DNA from: CAKSHC01 sp045595395
GTDB lineage: Bacteria; Bacillota; Clostridia; Oscillospirales; UMGS1783
Length of the DNA: 64,000 nt
Reading direction: 5' to 3'
NCBI GenBank assembly: GCA_045595395.1
Contig: JAZOAH010000016.1
Location: 124,001-188,000 of the forward strand
Numbering within the stretch: the first letter of the stretch is position 1; every line of letters starts with the position of its first letter. Below the pieces are notes generated by a model, which worked only from the letters and a program-made list of their open reading frames with translations, had not been told where the DNA came from and made no database searches. Positions 43,616 to 51,652 of the stretch are shown here, piece after piece. A program made the translations under genes and the position numbers.

Positions 43616-44443
43616 ATAGGCTCTGGGCGTAACACCCTTATAGCGTTTGAATACCTTACAGAAATAACTCAAGTCATTAAACCCGCTGTCATAAGCGGCA
43701 CGGGTGATGGAGATCCCCTTGACCGAAATCTCATAAGCGGCGTTATCGATACGAAGCTCATTGATATAGTCGATGACCGTTTTGCCGGTATACTCCTTAA
43801 AAATGCGGCACAGATACTTGGCACTCAGCCCCGACACCTCCGCCAGCATCTCAAGGGTAATGGGGTCGGCAAAATTCTCCTCGATCCAGTCCAGTAGCCC
43901 TGTCACCGTCTTGGCCTGTTGGTTGTGCTGTAACCGTTGCAAGGGGCGTATATAACCACCGCTGTACAGTTGCGACATAAGCCGAAACAGCAACCCACAC
44001 ACCGCCATCTCGTAATAAGGCGCCCCTTCCTTCATGGCAGCAAACAGTGCACGGCAGGTCTCCGCCACCTCACCATCCGCCAACGGCCGATCCAGCATCA
44101 CGGCAGCATTGATCAGCGGCGCAATATAGGTTTCCACCACATCCTTTCGCCCTCGCCTGAGCAGACTCAGATCAAAAACCAAACACTCGTAATAACACCC
44201 CTGCGGCTCCCCGCCATGCAGACTACCGCCCGGCACCAGCAGAATATCCCCCTTCTCCAAACGCATCTCGGTACTGTTGAGATAGATGGGAAACACCCCC
44301 TCCAGCACTCGAATGATCTCAAACTCCTTATGCCAATGCGGCACCATAATGTACTGCGGATGGCTGCTGTCCAAATTATAATATTGTATAGGAAAATCGG
44401 GCGCACCGTGCCGTTTTCGCTCAATATAATCGATGTATTTCAT
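43598..44443 (-). CDS. AraC family transcriptional regulator of the fucose operon
   Basis: 281 residues. The N-terminal cupin-type sensor (about 15-130, HWHKEFEIIRVLEGVFPIYL, KGDILLVPGGSLHGGEPQG) is joined to a C-terminal AraC DNA-binding domain with two HTHs (EMLAEVSGLSAKYLCRIFKEYTG; RAAYDSGFNDLSYFCKVFKRYKG). It is divergent from fucI across a gap that holds a 14-bp inverted repeat, so it likely controls fucI-fucA-kinase in response to a sugar such as fucose or fuculose (inference). GGGGGAT precedes the ATG. Confidence 0.92.
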   Translation of the reverse strand: MKYIDYIERKRHGAPDFPIQYYNLDSSHPQYIMVPHWHKEFEIIRVLEGVFPIYLNSTEMRLEKGDILLVPGGSLHGGEPQGCYYECLVFDLSLLRRGRKDVVETYIAPLINAAVMLDRPLADGEVAETCRALFAAMKEGAPYYEMAVCGLLFRLMSQLYSGGYIRPLQRLQHNQQAKTVTGLLDWIEENFADPITLEMLAEVSGLSAKYLCRIFKEYTGKTVIDYINELRIDNAAYEISVKGISITRAAYDSGFNDLSYFCKVFKRYKGVTPRAYKKTES

Positions 44444-44460
44444 AAAAATCCCCCAAATAG

Positions 44461-44514
44461 TGAATATCGTTATAGTTTTTCCTGGTAATTATACAAGTAT
44501 TATAACGATATTCA
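44461..44514. promoter_or_regulatory. Perfect 14-bp inverted repeat between araC-type gene and fucI
   Basis: Left arm TGAATATCGTTATA (44461-44474), right arm TATAACGATATTCA (44501-44514), gap 26 bases, centres 40 bp apart (about four helical turns). It is the probable binding site for the adjacent AraC regulator. The right arm lies in the spacer between the fucI -35 and -10 regions. Confidence 0.85.
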
Positions 44515-44523
44515 TACTATAAT
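44495..44523 (+). promoter_or_regulatory. Promoter of the fucose operon
   Basis: TATAAT (44518-44523) with only AAGTAT at the 17-base-spaced -35 position (44495-44500). The lack of a good -35 fits control by a regulator. Confidence 0.65.
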
Positions 44524-44556
44524 GCAATTAGAAAATAATTTTCGGAGGTAAAAATT

Positions 44557-46338
44557 ATGGCAAAATCAAGACTGATCGGCGATTACCCGGTCATTGGCAT
44601 CCGCCCGACCATCGACGGCCGTCGCGGCGCACTGGGTGTTCGTGAATCGCTGGAAGACCAGACCATGAACATGGCCAAGGCCGCCGCCAAGTTGTTTGAG
44701 GAAAACCTGAAATACTCCAACGGTGAGCCGGTCAAGGTCGTCATTGCCGACACCACCATCGGCCGTGTGGCCGAAGCGGCCGCCTGCGCCGACAAATTCC
44801 GCAAGGCCGGTGTCGACATCACCCTGACCGTTACCCCCTGCTGGTGCTACGGTGCCGAAACCATGGATATGGACAAGGACACCATTAAGGCCGTTTGGGG
44901 CTTTAACGGTACCGAGCGCCCCGGCGCTGTCTATCTGGCCTCGGTGCTGGCCACCCATGCCCAGAAAGGCCTGCCCGCCTTTGGCATCTACGGTCACGAA
45001 GTACAGGATCTGGACGATACCTCGATCCCCGATGACGTGCGTGAGAAGCTGCTGCGCTTCGGCCGTGCCGCTGTCGCCGCCGCCACCATGCGCGGCAAGT
45101 CCTATCTCCAGATCGGCTCGATCTGCATGGGCATCGGCGGCTCGATCATCGACCCCAACTTTATTGAAGATTACTTAGGCATGCGTGTCGAATCGGTCGA
45201 CGAGATCGAGATCATCCGTCGCATGACCGAGGGCATCTATGATGAAGCCGAATTCCAAAAGGCTCTCAAATGGGCCAAGGAAAACTGCATCGAAAGCTTC
45301 GATAAGAACCCCGAGCACCTGCAGAAGACCCGTGAGCAGAAAGACGCCGATTGGGAGTTCGTTGTCAAGATGATGGTCATCATCAAGGATCTCATGAACG
45401 GCAACAACAATCTGCCCAAGGGCTGCGAGGAAGAAATGGTCGGCCACAACGCCATCGCCGCCGGCTTCCAGGGGCAGCGTCAGTGGACCGACTTCTACCC
45501 CAACTGCGACTTCCCCGAGGCGATGCTCAACACCTCTTTTGACTGGAACGGCGCTCGTGAGCCCTACATTCTGGCCACCGAAAACGATGTTCTCAACGGT
45601 ATCGGCATGCTCTTCGGCAAACTGCTGACCAACCGTGCCCAGATGTTCGCCGATGTCCGCACCTACTGGAGCGGCGACGCCATCAAGCGTGTGACCGGCT
45701 ACGACATCGAAGGCAAGGCCAAGGACAGCGACGGTGTCATCCACCTGATCAACTCCGGTGCCTGCTGCCTGGATGCCAACGGCGCCGCCGACGGCCAGAT
45801 CAAGCCCTGGTATGAAGTAACCGAAGCCGATCAGAAGGCCATTATGGAAAACAGCACCTGGAACTATGCCGACCTCGGCTATTTCCGCGGCGGCGGCTAT
45901 TCCTCCCGCTTTGAAACCAAGTGCGAGATGCCTGCCACCATGATCCGTCTTAATCTCGTCAAGGGCCTCGGCCCTGTCCTGCAGATCGCCGAAGGTTGGA
46001 CGGTCGCCCTGCCCGAGCAGGTTTCCGACACCCTGTGGAAGCGTACCGACTATACCTGGCCCTGCACCTGGTTTGCCCCGCGCTGCACCGGCGAAGGCAA
46101 CTTCAAGAGCGCCTATGATGTCATGAACTGCTGGGGTGCCAACCATGGCGCCATCTCGTATGGCCACATCGGCGCTGACCTGATCACCCTGTGCTCGATG
46201 CTGCGCATCCCCGTTTGCATGCACAACGTACCCGAGGATAAGATCTTCCGTCCCGCCGCCTGGAACGCCTTTGGCATGGATAAGGAAGCGGCCGATTACC
46301 GTGCCTGCGAAAACTTCGGACCCTGCTTTAAGAAATAA
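44557..46338 (+). CDS. fucI: L-fucose isomerase
   Basis: 593 residues, normal for FucI. It converts L-fucose to L-fuculose with Mn2+. Seen are the start PVIGIRPTIDGRRGALGVRE, YGHEVQDLDD, GAEFGFQGQRQ-like AAGFQGQRQWTDFYPN (active-site Glu/Asp region), CCLDANGAADG and NHGAISYGHIGADLITLCSMLRIPV. GGAGG lies 8 bases before the ATG. Codon use is strongly biased, as in nifJ. First gene of fucI-fucA-kinase. Confidence 0.97.
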   Translation: MAKSRLIGDYPVIGIRPTIDGRRGALGVRESLEDQTMNMAKAAAKLFEENLKYSNGEPVKVVIADTTIGRVAEAAACADKFRKAGVDITLTVTPCWCYGAETMDMDKDTIKAVWGFNGTERPGAVYLASVLATHAQKGLPAFGIYGHEVQDLDDTSIPDDVREKLLRFGRAAVAAATMRGKSYLQIGSICMGIGGSIIDPNFIEDYLGMRVESVDEIEIIRRMTEGIYDEAEFQKALKWAKENCIESFDKNPEHLQKTREQKDADWEFVVKMMVIIKDLMNGNNNLPKGCEEEMVGHNAIAAGFQGQRQWTDFYPNCDFPEAMLNTSFDWNGAREPYILATENDVLNGIGMLFGKLLTNRAQMFADVRTYWSGDAIKRVTGYDIEGKAKDSDGVIHLINSGACCLDANGAADGQIKPWYEVTEADQKAIMENSTWNYADLGYFRGGGYSSRFETKCEMPATMIRLNLVKGLGPVLQIAEGWTVALPEQVSDTLWKRTDYTWPCTWFAPRCTGEGNFKSAYDVMNCWGANHGAISYGHIGADLITLCSMLRIPVCMHNVPEDKIFRPAAWNAFGMDKEAADYRACENFGPCFKK

Positions 46339-46349
46339 GGAGAATAGCA

Positions 46350-47033
46350 ATGACTTACATGGATATTCGTGAGCAGATATGCGATGTCTGCCACAAAATG
46401 TGGCAACTCGGCTGGGTTGCCGCCAACGACGGTAATGTGTCGGTCAAACTGCCCGACGGAAACTTTATGGCCACCCCCACCGGCATCTCCAAGAGTTTTA
46501 TCACGCCCGATAAGCTGGTCATCATCAACGATAAGGGCGAGGTCGTCGAAGGCAACGAAGGCTATAAGCCCTCTTCCGAGATCAAGATGCACCTGCGCTG
46601 CTATCAGGAGCGTGAAGATGTCGGCGCTGTGGTACATGCCCATCCGCCCACAGCAACCGGCTATGCCGTTGCCGGCAAAGCCATGGACGAGTATTCGATG
46701 ATCGAAACGGTCATCGCCATCGGCTCGATCCCTCTGACCCCCTACGGCACGCCCAGCACCAACGAAGTGCCCGAGGCCATCACCCCCTACCTGAAGGAGC
46801 ATGATGTCTTCCTGCTTCAGAACCACGGTGCCCTGGCGGTCGGCTGCGATCTGATCACAGCCTATTACCGTATGGAAACGCTGGAACTGTTTGCCAAGAT
46901 CTCTCTCACCGCCCACCTGCTCGGCGGCGCTCAGGAGATCGAAAAGCCGCAGATCGACAAGCTGCTCTATCTGCGCGACAACTATTACAAAGTCACCGGC
47001 AAACATCCCGGCTACAAGCGCTACAACAAATAA
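46350..47033 (+). CDS. fucA: L-fuculose-phosphate aldolase (class II aldolase)
   Basis: 227 residues. Class II aldolase motifs: NDGNVSVKLPDG, SEIKMHLRCY (catalytic Glu), VHAHPPTATGYA (zinc His pair) and LLQNHGALAVG (third His). It cleaves L-fuculose-1-phosphate to dihydroxyacetone phosphate and L-lactaldehyde. It is 11 bases after fucI with AAGGAG upstream. The close relative rhamnulose-phosphate aldolase is an alternative, but the context points to fucose. Confidence 0.94.
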   Translation: MTYMDIREQICDVCHKMWQLGWVAANDGNVSVKLPDGNFMATPTGISKSFITPDKLVIINDKGEVVEGNEGYKPSSEIKMHLRCYQEREDVGAVVHAHPPTATGYAVAGKAMDEYSMIETVIAIGSIPLTPYGTPSTNEVPEAITPYLKEHDVFLLQNHGALAVGCDLITAYYRMETLELFAKISLTAHLLGGAQEIEKPQIDKLLYLRDNYYKVTGKHPGYKRYNK

Positions 47034-47036
47034 TGC

Positions 47037-47067
47037 AAAAGAGGAATTGCCACGCAATTCCTCTTTT
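47037..47067 (+). terminator. Hairpin between fucA and the kinase, possibly a partial terminator
   Basis: 14-bp stem (47037-47050 with 47054-47067), 3-base loop, T-rich tail. It has no promoter after it, so read-through must occur for the kinase to be made. Confidence 0.8.
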
Positions 47068-47091
47068 TCTAACTATTCGGAGGTATGATAT

Positions 47092-48606
47092 ATGACTGCT
47101 TATTTGGGTGTCGAACTGGGCTCGACCCGCATTAAGGCCGTGGCCATTGATGCCAACCATGCCCCGCTCAGCTCGGGCAGCTACCAATGGGCATCCCGCT
47201 ATGAGAACAACATCTGGACCTATGATCTGGCTCAGGTTTGGGATGGGCTGAAATCCGCCCTAACCGACATTCAATATCGGGACAAGGTGTCCATGATGGG
47301 TATATCGGGCATGATGCACGGTTACCTGGCCTTTGATGAGGATTGGAATCTGCTGGTCCCCTTCCGCACCTGGCAAAACACCATAACGGCGCAAGCGGCG
47401 GCAGAACTGACCAATCTGTTCGGCTTCACCATCCCCCAGCGCTGGAGCATTGCCCATTTGTATCAGGCTATTCTTAATAAGGAAGACCATATAGGCAAAG
47501 TCGCTCATATTACCACGCTGGCCGGTTATATCCATTATAAACTGACCGGTGTCAACGCCGTCGGCATCGGCGAGGCCTCGGGCATCTTCCCCATCGACAG
47601 CGCAACCCTGACCTATGATGCGACCATGTTGGATCAGTTTGATAAGATCTCCGGCCTGTCGGTATCGGTACGCGAGCTGCTGCCCAAGGTGTTGGTAGCA
47701 GGCGAAACCGCCGGATCCTTGACCGAGGAGGGTGCCGCCCTGCTGGACGGTCTTCTCTCACCCGGCATCCCCTTTGCTCCGCCCGAGGGTGACGCAGGCA
47801 CCGGCATGACGGCCACCAACGCCGTCGCCCCCCGCACCGGCAATGTGTCAGCCGGTACCTCGATCTTCTCCATGATCGTGCTGGAGCGGCCGCTGCGTCG
47901 AAATTATCCCGAGATCAGCCCCGTCACCACGCCGACCGGTGCGCCGGTAGCCATGGTCCATTGCACCAACGGTACCAACGATTCCAACGCCTGGTTCTCC
48001 CTGCTGGATGAAGCCGCCCGTCTGTTCGGTGCCCATCCCGGCGATGAACTTTATCCGAAACTCTATGAGAAGTCCCTGGAAGGAGATGCCGACTGCGGTC
48101 AGGTGCTGGTATGCAACTATCTGTCCGGCGAATCGGTCACCCATGTCAACGCCGGCCGCCCGATGGTGGTGCGCCGTCCCGACAGCCGCTTTACCCTGGC
48201 CAATTTCCTGCGTGCCACCCTTTACAGCACCATGGCAACACTCAAGATCGGCATGGATATTTTGGCCGATGAGGGAGTGGCCATCGATTCACTGACCGGC
48301 CATGGCGGCCTGTTCAAAACGCCGGTGGTTGGTCAAAAATTCCTGGCCGCCGCCTGCAACGCACCCGTCACCTGTATGCAAACGGCCGGCGAAGGCGGCC
48401 CCTACGGCATGGCCCTGCTTGCCGCCTACGCCGCTCAAAAGAATGCGGGCGAACGCCTGGAGGACTATCTGAATGACCGTGTCTTTGGCAACACGCCGGG
48501 CAGCACCGTAACGCCCGACCCGGCGGATGTGGCTGGATTTTCCGCCTATGTGCAACAGTTCCACCGCCTGCTTGAGGTAGAAAAGGAAGCCATAGACAAA
48601 ATATAA
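47092..48606 (+). CDS. FGGY-family carbohydrate kinase (L-fuculose kinase)
   Basis: 504 residues. FGGY start YLGVELGSTRIKAVAID (phosphate 1 loop), MMGISGMMHGYLAFD, SAGTSIFSMIVLE and GHGGLFKTPVVGQ are visible, with GEGGPYGMALLAAY near the end. It should phosphorylate L-fuculose to its 1-phosphate, supplying fucA. It is unlike E. coli FucK in detail, and resembles xylulose/ribulose kinase-type relatives, so the substrate rests on its operon. GGAGG lies 9 bases before the ATG. Confidence 0.88.
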   Translation: MTAYLGVELGSTRIKAVAIDANHAPLSSGSYQWASRYENNIWTYDLAQVWDGLKSALTDIQYRDKVSMMGISGMMHGYLAFDEDWNLLVPFRTWQNTITAQAAAELTNLFGFTIPQRWSIAHLYQAILNKEDHIGKVAHITTLAGYIHYKLTGVNAVGIGEASGIFPIDSATLTYDATMLDQFDKISGLSVSVRELLPKVLVAGETAGSLTEEGAALLDGLLSPGIPFAPPEGDAGTGMTATNAVAPRTGNVSAGTSIFSMIVLERPLRRNYPEISPVTTPTGAPVAMVHCTNGTNDSNAWFSLLDEAARLFGAHPGDELYPKLYEKSLEGDADCGQVLVCNYLSGESVTHVNAGRPMVVRRPDSRFTLANFLRATLYSTMATLKIGMDILADEGVAIDSLTGHGGLFKTPVVGQKFLAAACNAPVTCMQTAGEGGPYGMALLAAYAAQKNAGERLEDYLNDRVFGNTPGSTVTPDPADVAGFSAYVQQFHRLLEVEKEAIDKI

Positions 48607-48618
48607 TAACACCATAAC

Positions 48619-48646
48619 AAAAGTGGAGTGAGATCACTCCGCTTTT
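48619..48646. terminator. Bidirectional intrinsic terminator
   Basis: Stem of about 12 bp around GGAGTGA/TCACTCC with one G-T pair, flanked by A4 and T4 runs. It ends the fucose operon and luxS. Confidence 0.85.
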
Positions 48647-49113
48647 CTTTTTGGATAGGTGAAATTTTTATCTTGGATGAGCGCCTTTTTGTATTTGGCG
48701 ATGTAGTATTTGGCCATGGCCAGATTCTGCTCCGACCAGTTGCCGCACTCAACGGCGCTGGCGCCGGGGATATCCCCCTCATAATTCAGAATAAAATCGC
48801 ACATCTGCAGGACTCTGTCATAAACATCGGCCGAAGACAGATCCCCGAACATGACCAGGTAGCAGCCGGTACGGCAACCCATGGGACCGAAATAGACGAC
48901 ATCCTCCTTGTCGGGACAATTTCTCAGATAGGTAGCCCCCAAATGCTCCATGGTATGCAGCGCCGGCATATCCATGACCGGCTCTCGGTTGGGTGCGCAT
49001 AGGCGCAGATCAAAGGTGGTGACGGTACAGTCCCCTTTCCGATCACGGCGAGATACATACAGCCCCGGCTGTAGTTGCAGATGATCAATGGTAAAACTGG
49101 CAATTCGTTCCAT
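48634..49113 (-). CDS. luxS: S-ribosylhomocysteine lyase LuxS
   Basis: 159 residues. Zinc site His-x3-His in LHTMEHLGATYLR with a distal Cys in VECGNWSEQN. The conserved Cys in PMGCRTGCYLVM acts in catalysis. It splits S-ribosylhomocysteine to homocysteine and the AI-2 precursor DPD, recycling SAM by-products. GGAGG lies 9 bases before the ATG. It is a single gene; its location between the fucose operon and a dehydrogenase has no evident functional link. Confidence 0.97.
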   Translation of the reverse strand: MERIASFTIDHLQLQPGLYVSRRDRKGDCTVTTFDLRLCAPNREPVMDMPALHTMEHLGATYLRNCPDKEDVVYFGPMGCRTGCYLVMFGDLSSADVYDRVLQMCDFILNYEGDIPGASAVECGNWSEQNLAMAKYYIAKYKKALIQDKNFTYPKRKAE

Positions 49114-49168
49114 CGTTGCTTCCTCCTTTTAGTCACAGTATAGCACAAGGACCGTGAAAAGTAAAATA

Positions 49169-49199
49169 AAAAAGCGAGGTGAATATCACCTCGCTTTTT
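49169..49199 (-). terminator. Intrinsic terminator of the alcohol dehydrogenase gene
   Basis: Stem GCGAGGTGA/TCACCTCGC (49174-49182 with 49186-49194) with A/T runs on both sides. Confidence 0.92.
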
Positions 49200-49208
49200 G
49201 TTGCTTGT

Positions 49209-50342
49209 TTATTCCATTACGATGGCAATCTTAACGCCGGTAAGAGAAATGTTCTTCTCCATAGCATCAACATATTGCTCGAGCGGATAATGATCGGTAA
49301 CCAGTTTGGAAACAGGAATGGACATCTCACGAGCCTTCTTCAGGAAACCGAGAGTTTCGATATACTCATTAGCCGAGTACACCCAAGAGCCGACCAGCGT
49401 GATCTCCTTATTGCACAGATCAAAGTGGGGGTTCATGGTGCATTCGCCGGCATTGACGAAGAAGCCCATCTCGCAGTAGCCGCCGCCGCGACGCACATAC
49501 TTGTAAGCATCAGCAGCCGCCTGAGGAACACCGGTGCACTGGAAGACAAAGTCAGCACCGAAGCCGCCGGTCAATTCCTTCACCTTGGCTACTCGTTCTT
49601 CAATGGTCTTGAGTTCTCTGAAATTGATAACGGCGGTAGCGCCCATTTCCTTGGCAAGCGCCAAACGGGAATCTACTCCGTCAACCGCAATGATATTGAC
49701 CACACCGGCCGCCTTGAGAACAGCGATCTGCATCAGGCCGATGGGGCCGCAGCCCTGCACCAATACGGTAGAGCCGAAATTGATGAGGTTAGTCGAGTTG
49801 GCACGGTTCCAAGCATGTACGCAAACGCAGGCCGGTTCGATGAGCATTCTCTCATCCACGCTCATGCCGTTGACTACGAAAATGGAGGAATTCTTGCGAA
49901 CCAAAATATGCTCAGCAAACCAACCGTTGTTGTGATGCTCCTCATCATCTTCGATCAAGCCGTACACGCCCAGGCCTTCGCACAGGTTGGGCAATTCGGG
50001 ATAGCGGCGGCAGTAATCACACTCACCGCAGAGCAGAACAGAGGTAACAACCTTGTCACCCACCTTAATGGGATCACCCTTGGTATCGACGGTAACGCCT
50101 TCACCGATGGCAACGACCTCACCTGTTCCCTCGTGACCGAGAACGATCTCCTTATAGCCGAACGGATTGTAACGATATTCATGGACGTCGGTGCCGCAAA
50201 TGCCGCACCCCTCCACCTTAACAAGAATCTCACCCGGACCGGGAGTGGGGATTTCCACATCTCTGAGTTCGACGATAGCCTCACCTTCTACACCGTCAAC
50301 AATTTTGGGCTTAACCAGATACGCTACTTTTGAGGTTGCCAT
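49209..50342 (-). CDS. Zinc-dependent medium-chain alcohol dehydrogenase
   Basis: 377 residues. Catalytic zinc Cys in GCGICGTDVHEY, GHEGTGEV and structural zinc set LCGECDYCRRYPELPNLC are present. The Rossmann motif QGCGPIGLMQIAVLKAAG (near 180-195) with acidic end VDGVDSR indicates NAD(H). It reads like threonine/butanediol/sorbitol-type dehydrogenases. Being 3' to the fucose region, it might reduce L-lactaldehyde to 1,2-propanediol, but it has its own promoter and that role is guesswork. AAGGAGCG lies upstream of the ATG. Confidence 0.9.
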   Translation of the reverse strand: MATSKVAYLVKPKIVDGVEGEAIVELRDVEIPTPGPGEILVKVEGCGICGTDVHEYRYNPFGYKEIVLGHEGTGEVVAIGEGVTVDTKGDPIKVGDKVVTSVLLCGECDYCRRYPELPNLCEGLGVYGLIEDDEEHHNNGWFAEHILVRKNSSIFVVNGMSVDERMLIEPACVCVHAWNRANSTNLINFGSTVLVQGCGPIGLMQIAVLKAAGVVNIIAVDGVDSRLALAKEMGATAVINFRELKTIEERVAKVKELTGGFGADFVFQCTGVPQAAADAYKYVRRGGGYCEMGFFVNAGECTMNPHFDLCNKEITLVGSWVYSANEYIETLGFLKKAREMSIPVSKLVTDHYPLEQYVDAMEKNISLTGVKIAIVME

Positions 50343-50389
50343 AGTTCATACGCTCCTTTTTCTTGTGATTTTAGCATATAGCTATTAAT

Positions 50390-50418
50390 ATTATACCAGC
50401 CATCAAGCCTATTGTCAA
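50390..50418 (-). promoter_or_regulatory. Sigma-A promoter of the dehydrogenase gene
   Basis: TTGACA (50413-50418), 17-base spacer, TATAAT (50390-50395), both consensus. Confidence 0.92.
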
Positions 50419-50430
50419 TTTCTTAACACA

Positions 50431-50460
50431 AAAAAGCGGCAGACAACTGCGTGTCTGCCG
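50431..50460 (-). terminator. Intrinsic terminator of yabP-yabQ-divIC
   Basis: 9-bp stem (50437-50445 with 50452-50460), 6-base loop, T run at 50431-50435 on the minus strand. Confidence 0.9.
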
Positions 50461-50465
50461 TATTG

Positions 50466-50750
50466 TTATTTGCCTGTAATATTCACATAAACCTTTTCAT
50501 CGCTTTCACCGTAACCCAACTGATCACGGGCGATGCCGGCGGCATACTCATCAATATCGCCGCTGTTGATAACATCCTTCAACTCCGCATTCTCATCGGT
50601 CTGCTGCTGAATCATCTGCTCATACTGCTTGATCTGATCCAGTATTTTCTGCTGGCTGATATGAGAAGAAACAATGCCGACCACCAAAACCAGACAAGCC
50701 AAAAGGATAACGCAGGTGCCGACAAATCGACCGTTGAGTTTTTTAATCAT
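50466..50750 (-). CDS. divIC: Septum formation initiator, DivIC/FtsB type
   Basis: 94 residues: one membrane segment (about 10-28), then a coiled coil (SQQKILDQIKQYEQMIQQQTDENAELKDVIN) and the small C-terminal domain with ARDQLGYGESDEKVYV. These features and the yabP-yabQ neighbours fit DivIC, which with FtsL and DivIB stabilises the divisome. It overlaps yabQ by 8 bases. Confidence 0.88.
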   Translation of the reverse strand: MIKKLNGRFVGTCVILLACLVLVVGIVSSHISQQKILDQIKQYEQMIQQQTDENAELKDVINSGDIDEYAAGIARDQLGYGESDEKVYVNITGK

Positions 50751-51261
50751 GGCGCTTGTTCTTCCTTTCTATTTGCACATAAGCATATTTTGACCCTTCT
50801 ATTATAGTATATTTTTTGCGAAAATGGAAGAGTTTTTTGCGATTTTTTTGCCTTTTTTCCTTCTTTTTTTCGCCTTTTTGAGCCATTTTTTCACGAAATT
50901 TTGACCATATCCTGCGCAGCGGCGCCGATAATACCGCAAATGCCCGCCGGATCTTATCGGCCACCCTGCGCCATAGCCGGTAGAAAACACGCCCGAGTGT
51001 CATGTACCACAGTGCGGCACCGGCCGCCGCACAGCCAAAAATGTAGAGCCGGAGCACACCTGAATGAAAGGTAAACAGGAAGATGCTCATCAACAGTGCC
51101 GTAATGGAAAAGAAGAGCAGATCCTCAACAAAAACGGCCGCAACCGTTGGCCGAAAGAGCAGCCGCAGTACTCGGAACAGGTCATATAAGACCCCTACGG
51201 CCACGCCAAACAGAGCCGCATAGCCCATGACGGCCAGTTCTTCTGTCAGCAGTTGCTCCAT
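50743..51261 (-). CDS. yabQ: Spore cortex biosynthesis protein YabQ
   Basis: 172 residues. Three or four membrane segments (about 10-100, GVAVGVLYDLFRVLRLL; VEDLLFFSITALL; LYIFGCAAAGAALWYM) match YabQ. A long basic tail (RREKMAQKGEKKKEKRQKNRKK region) follows. YabQ is a mother-cell membrane protein needed for cortex formation in Bacillus. It lies 3 bases after yabP. Confidence 0.88.
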   Translation of the reverse strand: MEQLLTEELAVMGYAALFGVAVGVLYDLFRVLRLLFRPTVAAVFVEDLLFFSITALLMSIFLFTFHSGVLRLYIFGCAAAGAALWYMTLGRVFYRLWRRVADKIRRAFAVLSAPLRRIWSKFREKMAQKGEKKKEKRQKNRKKLFHFRKKYTIIEGSKYAYVQIERKNKRHD

Positions 51262-51264
51262 ACC

Positions 51265-51549
51265 TTACCGAAACACCTTTGAGAAAAAGCCGCCGGCCTT
51301 CTTGCCTATGTCATCGGTATAGGACAGCGAGTAGATGTTGCCCTCCAGCGTCAATTCGCCCGAGTCGATGGAAAATTTATTGATATGCAGCTGTTCCCCG
51401 CGTATGGTCAGCATGCCCATCGCAGTAAAGATACACACCGTATTTTCATCAAAGCTATCCACATCCTCTACACCCGACGCCGAAAGCGCCGTGCGTCCTT
51501 CTAAAATGATGTTATGCAGTTTTGCAGGTCTGTTTTGTTCTTCATTCAC
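51265..51549 (-). CDS. yabP: Sporulation protein YabP
   Basis: 94 residues from a GTG at 51549 with AAGGAGG about 9 bases upstream. YabP pattern: HNIILEGRTALSASGVEDVDSFDENTVCIFT, MGMLTIRGEQLHINKFSIDSGELTLEGNIYSLSY. It is a small mother-cell protein of unknown mechanism that occurs with YabQ. First gene of the trio. In many relatives an RNA-binding S4 protein gene precedes it; here a divergent GNAT-Nudix gene is found instead. Confidence 0.92.
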   Translation of the reverse strand: MNEEQNRPAKLHNIILEGRTALSASGVEDVDSFDENTVCIFTAMGMLTIRGEQLHINKFSIDSGELTLEGNIYSLSYTDDIGKKAGGFFSKVFR

Positions 51550-51571
51550 CGTCTCCGCCTCCTTTCAATTT

Positions 51572-51601
51572 ATAATATTCTTTACAAAAGGGGTTTATGC
51601 C
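51572..51601 (-). promoter_or_regulatory. Possible sigma-E-type promoter of yabP
   Basis: GGCATAAA (51594-51601), 14-base spacer, AATATTAT (51572-51579). The -35 is fair and the -10 weak. Sigma-E control of yabP is known in Bacillus. Confidence 0.45.
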
Positions 51602-51622
51602 GAGAACTTTTTGTGTTATACT
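51594..51622 (+). promoter_or_regulatory. Promoter of the GNAT-Nudix gene
   Basis: TTTATG (51594-51599), 17-base spacer, TATACT (51617-51622). It overlaps the proposed yabP -35 box. Confidence 0.6.
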
Positions 51623-51652
51623 GTTGAAAAGATCACTTTTACGGAGACTGGT

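Noticed and set aside
45175..46350. 391-codon open frame antisense to fucI
   Set aside because: Same cause as for nifJ: codon-biased shadow of a highly expressed gene.
49179..50333. 384-codon open frame antisense to the zinc dehydrogenase
   Set aside because: Shadow frame with no ribosome site; the dehydrogenase motifs on the minus strand are complete.
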